Assembly: GCA_902782505.1 (NCBI GenBank)
Contig: CACZNO010000202.1
Location: 1-5,377, forward strand
Direction of reading: 5' to 3'
Origin: an uncultured Erysipelotrichaceae bacterium
Lineage (GTDB): Bacteria > Bacillota_I > Bacilli_A > Erysipelotrichales > Erysipelotrichaceae
DNA length: 5,377 bases
This document shows positions 1 through 5,018 of the stretch, piece after piece (within the stretch, counting starts at the first letter, position 1; each line of letters opens with the position of its first letter). The notes under the pieces are model-generated. The model was given only the letters and a program-made list of their open reading frames with translations, had not been told where the DNA came from and did no database searches. The translations under genes were made by a program, and so were the position numbers.

Positions 1-528
1 GGCGCGGCGCATACCGTGGGCATGCAGGAATGGATCAACCGGGATTACGACATCGCGGAACTGGATACGGTTCCTCCGAAGCGTCATACCGGAAAGATCA
101 TCTTATGGACCCTGATTGCGTTATTGGCGGGTTTGGTGATCTACACCTGTATCAAAAACCCGGAGATGGGCAAGGCGGAGATCATCAACTGGATTTTGTG
201 GCACGGGATCCTGAGCGCAGCGGGATGCGCGCTTTGCATGGCGCATCCGCTCACCATCCTGACCGGATTTCTGGCAGCGCCGCTATCTTCGCTGAGTCCG
301 ATGCTCGCAGCCGGATGGTTCGCCGGCATGACGGAAGCGACGTTACGGAAGCCGACAGTAAAGGACTTTGAAAGCCTGCCGGAAGATGTAAATTCTCTGC
401 GGGGATTCTTCCGCAACAAGGTCACGAAAATCATGATGATCGTCATTTTGTCGAACATCGGAAGCTCCGCGGCGACATTATTTATGGGGATTGACATCGT
501 AAAGACTTTCCTCGATTTGTTCCGGTAA
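1..528 (+). CDS. TraB/PrgY-family protein, C-terminal membrane part (5' end missing)
   Basis: The reading frame is open from the first base, so the gene is cut by the window start; the GTG at 16 and ATG at 22 are internal codons rather than starts. About 175 residues are visible. Numbered from the first visible codon, they open with a GAAHTVGM stretch like the Gly-x-x-His-x-x-Gly motif that ends the TraB catalytic-like domain. A charged linker follows, then hydrophobic segments at about 33-51, 61-80, 84-110 and 143-165. The signatures HPLTIL (82-87), AAP (92-94), RKP (116-118) followed by DF (122-123), and an Asn-x-Gly-Ser-Ser in the last segment are typical of the membrane half of TraB/PrgY proteins. 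The family includes the enterococcal pheromone-shutdown protein PrgY/TraB and is metalloprotease-like by fold; the substrate here is unknown. The family call is confident, the role is not. The cdaA promoter overlaps the last codons. Confidence 0.85.
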   Translation, partial: GAAHTVGMQEWINRDYDIAELDTVPPKRHTGKIILWTLIALLAGLVIYTCIKNPEMGKAEIINWILWHGILSAAGCALCMAHPLTILTGFLAAPLSSLSPMLAAGWFAGMTEATLRKPTVKDFESLPEDVNSLRGFFRNKVTKIMMIVILSNIGSSAATLFMGIDIVKTFLDLFR

Positions 529-545
529 GGAACGTGTGCTATAAT
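517..545 (+). promoter_or_regulatory. Extended -10 sigma-A promoter of cdaA-cdaR
   Basis: A -35-like TTGTTC at 517-522 lies 17 bases before a perfect TATAAT at 540-545. The TATAAT is preceded by TGC (537-539), an extended -10 element. Transcription should begin near 552, giving a leader of under 20 bases before the cdaA ATG. The -35 box lies inside the last codons of the upstream traB-like gene. No terminator is visible between the two genes, so read-through from upstream is possible as well. Confidence 0.75.
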
Positions 546-557
546 TTTGTGGCATAC

Positions 558-563
558 AGGAGG
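558..563 (+). promoter_or_regulatory. Ribosome binding site of cdaA
   Basis: AGGAGG lies five bases before the ATG at 569 and fixes that start. It is part of a 13-base stretch (554-566) repeated exactly before the zinc-ribbon gene at 4143-4155. Confidence 0.85.
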
Positions 564-568
564 TTTGG

Positions 569-2152
569 ATGAATTACTTAACCTTAGTACAAATCCTTCA
601 GGCATTACGCATGGTCCTGGATATCATCATCGTATGGATCCTGCTTTATTATGTGATCCGCATTGTCCGCAGCAATACCCGTACCGTGCAGATCTTCAAA
701 GGGATTTTCTTTATCATCATCGTACAGGCCGCCGCGAAATACTTCGGCTTTGATACGCTGGCATATCTGACCGACAATATCGTGAACTGGGGATTCCTGG
801 CGCTGATCATCATCTTCCAGCCGGAAATCCGTTCGATTCTGGAAAAAGTCGGCAAATCCAATGTCTTTAACCGGATGAACACCTTGTCCGGAAGTGAAAA
901 GGAAGACCTGGTGCAGGCGCTGATGGACGCCGCCAGCAACCTCGCGGAATCCAAGACCGGCGCCTTGATCACCATCGAACAGACGACCTCGTTATCCGAA
1001 TACGCCAAGACCGGCGTCCATATGAACTCGGAAGTGAGCGCGGAATTACTGTGCTCGATTTTCCAGACAACGACGCCGTTACACGACGGAGCGGTCATTA
1101 TTCAGGGCGACCGTATTTCGAGCGCGTCCGTCTATTTCCCGCCGACGCAGCTGGATCTTCCGAGCCGGTACGGTGCGCGTCACCGCGCGGCCATCGGTAT
1201 TTCGGAAATCTCTGACGCCATCACGATCGTCGTGTCCGAAGAAACCGGACGTGTGGCGATTGCCGAACAGGGAAAACTGATTAAGATGAACGAAAAGAAA
1301 CTGCGCGCGTATCTGTACCGGGTCATTTTGAACCGGGATACGGTCGCGGATGAAATGGTTTCCAGCGTCGGTTCGGAATCGGTATCGATCGACTCGCTGT
1401 TCAAAAAGGAAATGAACGCGGCGGAAGAAGAACTGAAGATGCAGAAGACGCAGGAACTGAGCAAAACCGAACTGGCGAAGTCCAACGCCGCGCCGGGGCA
1501 TACTTCGGTCGTGATCGTGGATGAAACCGAAGACGATCCCGATGATACGGCGCCGGTGGTGCATGTCGCGGAAATGAAGACCTTCGGAAAGGCGGATTTC
1601 CATTCGGATCTTTCGGTTCCGGCAGTACGCACGGAAAACGCTCCGGCGGAAGAGGAAGAAGAGGACGAACCGTTCGCCGAACCGAAAGAAAAACGCGGGT
1701 TGTTCCAGTTCTTACGCCGGGATAAGAAGACCCAGGTGGAAAAAGCGGTGACGGAAGTCGCCAAGGACTATACGACCCAGCAGCTGAAACTGAAGGAAAT
1801 CGAAGAAGCCAACGAAAAACTGGAACAGGAACGTCAGAAGACGCTGTCCCAGACCAAGAAAATCACGGTTCCGGTCGTGAAGAATGAGAAAACAACTACT
1901 GTCAAGAACATTCCGGTCGTGGAACTGCCGAAGGAAAACACCGGGGAAACCCCGGCTGTGACGCCGAAGATCCAACAGGTCAAGATCGCCAAGGTAGAGA
2001 TTCCGAAGCGGCAGGAAGTCGAAATCACGGATCTTCCTCCGGTCAAACCGATCGAGATCACCCAGGTACAGCGCCGCACCGGCACGCCGAAGGTGACCGT
2101 GTTCGAGACGGAAGAAAAGGACGGAAAGGAGGACGAGAACCATGGCGGCTAA
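569..2152 (+). CDS. cdaA: Diadenylate cyclase CdaA with a long C-terminal extension
   Basis: Membrane-bound cyclase that condenses two ATP into the second messenger c-di-AMP, which in Firmicutes controls potassium and osmolyte uptake and cell-wall homeostasis. Three hydrophobic segments (about 16-33, 42-57, 70-83) lead into FQPEIR and the cytoplasmic DAC domain (about 100-258). Catalytic motifs are intact: DGA at 173-175 and RHR at 204-206, near the positions known from Listeria CdaA. Typical CdaA proteins are about 270 residues; this one has 527. The extra part, from about 260, has acidic patches (318-326, 361-367), a likely coiled coil (about 388-430), then a Lys/Val/Pro-rich segment to the C-terminus. 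It contains no stop or frame break and runs in frame into the cdaR overlap, so the extension looks genuine. Its function is unknown. It is first in a two-gene unit with cdaR. Confidence 0.97.
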   Translation: MNYLTLVQILQALRMVLDIIIVWILLYYVIRIVRSNTRTVQIFKGIFFIIIVQAAAKYFGFDTLAYLTDNIVNWGFLALIIIFQPEIRSILEKVGKSNVFNRMNTLSGSEKEDLVQALMDAASNLAESKTGALITIEQTTSLSEYAKTGVHMNSEVSAELLCSIFQTTTPLHDGAVIIQGDRISSASVYFPPTQLDLPSRYGARHRAAIGISEISDAITIVVSEETGRVAIAEQGKLIKMNEKKLRAYLYRVILNRDTVADEMVSSVGSESVSIDSLFKKEMNAAEEELKMQKTQELSKTELAKSNAAPGHTSVVIVDETEDDPDDTAPVVHVAEMKTFGKADFHSDLSVPAVRTENAPAEEEEEDEPFAEPKEKRGLFQFLRRDKKTQVEKAVTEVAKDYTTQQLKLKEIEEANEKLEQERQKTLSQTKKITVPVVKNEKTTTVKNIPVVELPKENTGETPAVTPKIQQVKIAKVEIPKRQEVEITDLPPVKPIEITQVQRRTGTPKVTVFETEEKDGKEDENHGG

Positions 2153-3554
2153 CAAGAATGAAGACGCGGGTAAGGTCCGCAAGACCCGTTCCCGTCCGTT
2201 ACGCAAGGACTCCGACAAGAAACTGGAAATCGCCGAGAGTATCGCCCGGAATTCGCAAAGGGTGGAGAAGACGTACGCGCGGATGGAAAACTCCGTCGTG
2301 CATTTCTTCCATTGGATCTCGACGATCATCGACCGGTTCCTGTTCAGTACGAAATTCGGAAAATTCGCGGCGTTATTACTGGCGATCGTCTTATACTTCG
2401 CCGTCAACAGCGACGTGGCTTCCAACAATATTATCGCGACTTCCAGCGGCACCCGTTTCAACAACGTGCCGGTGCAGGTCATTGTCAACTCGGATGCGTA
2501 TGAAGTCGTCGGCGTTCCGACAGCGGTCAACTGCACGGTTTTGGGCGAAGCAGCGGATATTCAGCTGATCCGCACCCAGAACAACTACAAAGTCACCGCG
2601 GATCTGACCGGCTTGACCGAAGGGACCCACTCCGTCACATTGAAACCGGTGGACTTCTCCAACCGTCTGACCGTGACGGTGGATCCGACCAACGTCATCG
2701 TGGAAATCAAGAAGAAGACGACCCAGCGGTTCCGTGTTACCAGTCAGTACATCAACACCAACGCCATGGACAACGTGTATTCCTTAAGCGCCAATCCGGT
2801 GCTGGATACGACGGAAGTCATGGTAAGAGCCAGTGAAGATACGATCGTCAAGGTCGGTTACGTGAAAGCCCTGATCGACGTGACCGGGGTCACCCAGAAC
2901 TTTGAAACCACCGCGAAAGTCGTTGCGTACGACCAGAACGGCAACATGATGAACGTGGACATCTTCCCTTCGACGGTCACCGCCAGCGTGGAAGTAACGT
3001 CCCCGCAGAAAGAAGTTCCGATCAAGATCGAACCGATCGGGGAAATTCCGGACAACAACGCGATCGATCAGATCACGCTGGATCATTCCACGGTAACGGT
3101 CTATGCGCCGGAAAGCGTGCTGAATGAAATTGATTCGATCATCGTGGAAATTGACGCGACCAAGATCAACAAGGATTCCAGCTGGACGTACGCAATCAGC
3201 CTGCCTTCGGGCGTCAACAGCTTAAGCGTCACCAAGGTCAACATCGACGTACGCATCGGAGAAGCCGTGACCAAGGTCATCGGAGCGGTACCGGTGGAAT
3301 ACCGCAACAACACGAACAACTACCACCTCGAGGGCATCAGCGCCGAGGATACGTTCCAGTCCGTAACGGTTATCGGAACGGAATCCAATATCGCGGATAT
3401 CACCGCCTCCAACATCAAGGTCTATGTCGACATGGCCGGCGTGGAACCGGGCAAGGACGTCGTCCTGCCGATCACGGTGGAAGGTGAAAACGATCTGGTC
3501 AAGTACATTCTGACCAGCGGCGTCAATACGATGACCGCGGACGTTGTCGAATAA
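2142..3554 (+). CDS. cdaR: YbbR-domain protein CdaR, regulator of CdaA
   Basis: Predicted membrane-anchored partner that modulates CdaA activity, as known for CdaR/YbbR in Bacillus and Listeria. The start overlaps the end of cdaA by 11 bases, and AAAGGAGG at 2125-2132 lies nine bases before the ATG, suggesting translational coupling. The 470-residue protein has a strongly basic cytoplasmic leader (residues 1-70, with Lys/Arg clustered at 11-27), one membrane helix (about 72-88), and four beta-rich extracytoplasmic YbbR-like repeats at roughly 105-189, 195-288, 291-375 and 379-468. The repeats share a pattern of a VPV/IxI-type strand at the start and a strand ending VxV/VxI. The leader is longer than the roughly ten residues usual before the helix in CdaR. 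The family call is secure; the repeat boundaries are read by eye. Confidence 0.95.
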   Translation: MAANKNEDAGKVRKTRSRPLRKDSDKKLEIAESIARNSQRVEKTYARMENSVVHFFHWISTIIDRFLFSTKFGKFAALLLAIVLYFAVNSDVASNNIIATSSGTRFNNVPVQVIVNSDAYEVVGVPTAVNCTVLGEAADIQLIRTQNNYKVTADLTGLTEGTHSVTLKPVDFSNRLTVTVDPTNVIVEIKKKTTQRFRVTSQYINTNAMDNVYSLSANPVLDTTEVMVRASEDTIVKVGYVKALIDVTGVTQNFETTAKVVAYDQNGNMMNVDIFPSTVTASVEVTSPQKEVPIKIEPIGEIPDNNAIDQITLDHSTVTVYAPESVLNEIDSIIVEIDATKINKDSSWTYAISLPSGVNSLSVTKVNIDVRIGEAVTKVIGAVPVEYRNNTNNYHLEGISAEDTFQSVTVIGTESNIADITASNIKVYVDMAGVEPGKDVVLPITVEGENDLVKYILTSGVNTMTADVVE

Positions 3555-3556
3555 TC

Positions 3557-3589
3557 AAAAAACCCGCATGGATCAACGATGCGGGTTTT
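3557..3589. terminator. Bidirectional rho-independent terminator between cdaR and ogt
   Basis: Perfect 11-base-pair inverted repeat: AAAACCCGCAT (3559-3569), a nine-base loop (3570-3578), and ATGCGGGTTTT (3579-3589). Read on the plus strand it ends cdaA-cdaR, with a short TTTT run. Read on the minus strand the hairpin ends in six T (3562-3557), so it should work better there, for ogt. The ogt stop codon (3573-3575) lies inside the loop. Confidence 0.9.
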
Positions 3590-4082
3590 CGTTTGGAAAA
3601 TCAGGGAATTCTTCCGGATCATGTCCCTCGTGCACCAGCAGGTACGCTTTTTTCTCCAATCCGTACCGGTAACCGGTAAGGCGTCCGTTTTGTCCGATCA
3701 CACGGTGACACGGCACCAAAACCGCCAGAGGATTGGCGCGTATGGCCTGACCTACAGCTTGGTAAGCGGGGTGTGCGGGAGAGATTTTTTCCGCAATTTC
3801 CTTGTAGGTGCGGATTTCCCCGTAGGGAATTTTCCGTAATTCGTCCCAGACCTTTTTCTGAAACGGTGTCCCTTCCATGCGTACAGGTACATCCGACAGG
3901 GAAGGCTGTTCTCCGCGGAAGTAACGCGCAAGAAAAGATAATCCCTGTTCCAAAACCGGATCATTCCGGGTCATAGCCGGCAAGGGTTCCCCCGGGGTCA
4001 CGAACGAAACCGTTTGAATGTAACCGTTTACAGAACCCAGGAGAAGTTTCCCTGCGGGGCATGGATAAATGGCGTATTTCAT
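3573..4082 (-). CDS. ogt: O6-alkylguanine-DNA alkyltransferase (methylated-DNA--protein-cysteine methyltransferase)
   Basis: Suicide DNA-repair protein that flips O6-alkylguanine out of DNA and transfers the alkyl group to its own cysteine. Starting at the ATG at 4082-4080 gives 169 residues, the usual family length, beginning with the expected N-terminal strand region (YPCPAGKLLLGS). The frame stays open upstream to 4331, but those residues do not resemble the family. The DNA-binding/methyltransferase domain starts near TPFQKKVW (72-79). Visible key residues are Tyr93 in the helix-turn-helix, Arg115 (arginine finger), Asn117 (hinge), catalytic Cys125 in PCHR (124-127) and Glu152 in LLVHEG. 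The gene converges on cdaR and ends inside the shared terminator. No clear ribosome binding site is seen before the ATG. Ogt and Ada-C/MGMT types are hard to separate by eye; the symbol follows the stand-alone bacterial form. Confidence 0.93.
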   Translation of the reverse strand: MKYAIYPCPAGKLLLGSVNGYIQTVSFVTPGEPLPAMTRNDPVLEQGLSFLARYFRGEQPSLSDVPVRMEGTPFQKKVWDELRKIPYGEIRTYKEIAEKISPAHPAYQAVGQAIRANPLAVLVPCHRVIGQNGRLTGYRYGLEKKAYLLVHEGHDPEEFPDFPNENPHR

Positions 4083-4088
4083 ACAATA

Positions 4089-4117
4089 AATATAATGCGA
4101 AATACCCACATTTGAAA
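4089..4117 (-). promoter_or_regulatory. Possible ogt promoter, giving a very short or no leader
   Basis: On the minus strand TATATT (4094-4089) follows TTTCAA (4117-4112) after 17 bases. Only three of six bases match the -35 consensus. Transcription would begin near 4082, at the ogt ATG itself, which would fit the missing ribosome binding site. Other AT-rich hexamers nearby could serve instead, for example TATACT on the minus strand at 4129-4124. Confidence 0.3.
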
Positions 4118-4125
4118 CGGAATAG

Positions 4126-4131
4126 TATAAA
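4126..4131 (+). promoter_or_regulatory. Possible -10 box for the zinc-ribbon operon
   Basis: TATAAA lies 33 bases before the ATG at 4159, in the AT-rich divergent gap 4083-4158. The overlapping TAAAAT (4128-4133) is an alternative. No good -35 box is found at normal spacing; TTGAAA at 4112-4117 is too close to pair with it. A promoter must lie here because the gene upstream is on the other strand, but the exact box is uncertain. Confidence 0.4.
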
Positions 4132-4142
4132 ATTAGTACAGA

Positions 4143-4155
4143 ATACAGGAGGTTT
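4143..4155 (+). repeat. 13-base leader repeat containing the ribosome binding site
   Basis: ATACAGGAGGTTT here is identical to 554-566, before cdaA. AGGAGG (4147-4152) lies six bases before the ATG at 4159. The identity extends beyond the Shine-Dalgarno core, but may reflect only a favoured leader sequence in this genome. Confidence 0.6.
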
Positions 4156-4158
4156 CCT

Positions 4159-4767
4159 ATGGAAGAATATCTCGATAACATCTGTCCGATCTGCGGAAAC
4201 GAACGAACGCTTTTCGGCAACCGGCAGGCTAAAGACGGCATCATCTGCCGTAACTGCGCAAAGAAACTTTCCCCCTGGCTTTCGGAGGAAGACATCGCGG
4301 AAATAACCGTGGAAGAACTGAAAAAGCACATTGCGTACCGGGAAGAAAATCTGGAGAAACTGGATCAGTTTACCGAAACGGAAAACACCGGCGCCTATGA
4401 AAAACTGTCTTTTGATAAGGAACACGGCTGGATCATCTTTTCCAAGCGCAACAATCTCAAGAAGGAAAACCCCGATCTGATCCCGGTTTCCGCCATCGGA
4501 AAATCGTACCGTTCCGTAAGACGTCAGGCGGAAGGCAACGGTCTGGTCAATGTTTACTATACCGTGGAAGTGGATTCCCCGTATTTCAGGAAAGTGGATT
4601 TCCGTGTGAATCCGTTCCCGGGTATCCGCAAACTCAGCGGAGAGTACAACCGGGCGCTGGAAGAAACCAAGGCATACGACGCGTTCCTGCAGAAGATCCG
4701 TCAGGAAAACCCCGGGGAGGAAGAACCTCTGATCCGTTACGAAGAGTACGATTATTACGACGATTAA
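4159..4767 (+). CDS. DUF4428-like zinc-ribbon protein of unknown function
   Basis: A 202-residue protein with no signal peptide or membrane helix, so probably cytoplasmic. The N-terminus holds a zinc ribbon: CPIC (Cys9, Cys12) and CRNC (Cys30, Cys33), with a DGIIC turn before the second pair and KKLSPW just after, the pattern I associate with DUF4428 (about residues 8-57). An acidic helical stretch with AYREEN follows, then a mostly beta-like middle region (about 75-160) containing a VNVYYTVEVDSPYF-type strand pair. The C-terminus is acidic and Tyr-rich (EEYDYYDD). The molecular role is not known; zinc binding is inferred from the four cysteines. The ATG has an ideal AGGAGG six bases upstream. 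It is the first gene of a unit with the next two, with 10- and 13-base gaps. A longer minus-strand frame overlaps it, but has no family features. Confidence 0.85.
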   Translation: MEEYLDNICPICGNERTLFGNRQAKDGIICRNCAKKLSPWLSEEDIAEITVEELKKHIAYREENLEKLDQFTETENTGAYEKLSFDKEHGWIIFSKRNNLKKENPDLIPVSAIGKSYRSVRRQAEGNGLVNVYYTVEVDSPYFRKVDFRVNPFPGIRKLSGEYNRALEETKAYDAFLQKIRQENPGEEEPLIRYEEYDYYDD

Positions 4768-4777
4768 GGAGGCGCAC

Positions 4778-5005
4778 ATGTTCGAAAAAGGAAGAGATAA
4801 AAACAAGGTGGAAGGTCAGGGAATCATCCGCCGCAGAGGGGAAGGCTTGGGCACCGGCAAGGTCGGAAACGAAAACGCCGGCAAGACCATTTCGAACCTG
4901 AACAATAACATCCGGCAAAAGCCGGGAAACGCACTCGGAGGACTCTTCGGAATTTTGAAGAGAGACAGGAACCATTCCGGAAAGGACAGCGGTTCCTCGG
5001 AATAG
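4778..5005 (+). CDS. Small Gly/Arg-rich protein sharing an N-terminal module with the next gene
   Basis: A 75-residue basic, hydrophilic protein that I do not recognise as a named family. Its ribosome binding site TAAGGAGG (4765-4772) overlaps the stop codon of the zinc-ribbon gene and lies five bases before the ATG, so translation is probably coupled. Residues 1-36 form a module with the core RRGEGLGTGKVGN (19-31) and match residues 1-36 of the downstream protein at 26 positions without gaps. The rest (37-75) is Asn-, Lys- and Ser-rich, with one short hydrophobic patch (ALGGLFGIL, about 52-60) that is too short to cross a membrane. No cysteines, signal peptide or enzymatic motif are seen. 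The conserved protein sequence with differing codons shows that this short frame is a real gene. Confidence 0.82.
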   Translation: MFEKGRDKNKVEGQGIIRRRGEGLGTGKVGNENAGKTISNLNNNIRQKPGNALGGLFGILKRDRNHSGKDSGSSE

Positions 5006-5018
5006 AAGGAGGCTTAGC

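Noticed and set aside
16..24. GTG at 16 or ATG at 22 as the start of the first gene
   Set aside because: The frame is open to the window edge, and the residues around these codons form a conserved TraB motif that belongs inside the protein. There is no ribosome binding site.
1712..2536. A 274-codon minus-strand open frame across the cdaA-cdaR junction
   Set aside because: Leu/Arg/Phe-rich shadow of the two real genes, with no family features and no reason for a gene antisense to both.
3579..3976. Plus-strand open frames at 3579-3839 and 3773-3976 opposite ogt
   Set aside because: They lie wholly within the antisense of a well-supported repair gene, the first begins inside the terminator, and neither has a recognisable domain.
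4083..4331. Upstream in-frame extension of ogt to 4331
   Set aside because: The added 83 residues show no alkyltransferase similarity, overlap the zinc-ribbon gene in antisense and cross its promoter. The 169-residue form has the normal family length.
3961..4806. A 281-codon open frame on the minus strand, longer than the zinc-ribbon gene it overlaps
   Set aside because: It is Phe/Val-rich with no recognisable motif, as expected for the complement of a Glu/Lys-rich gene, and it would run through the ogt start. The plus-strand frame has an ideal ribosome binding site and two cysteine pairs.
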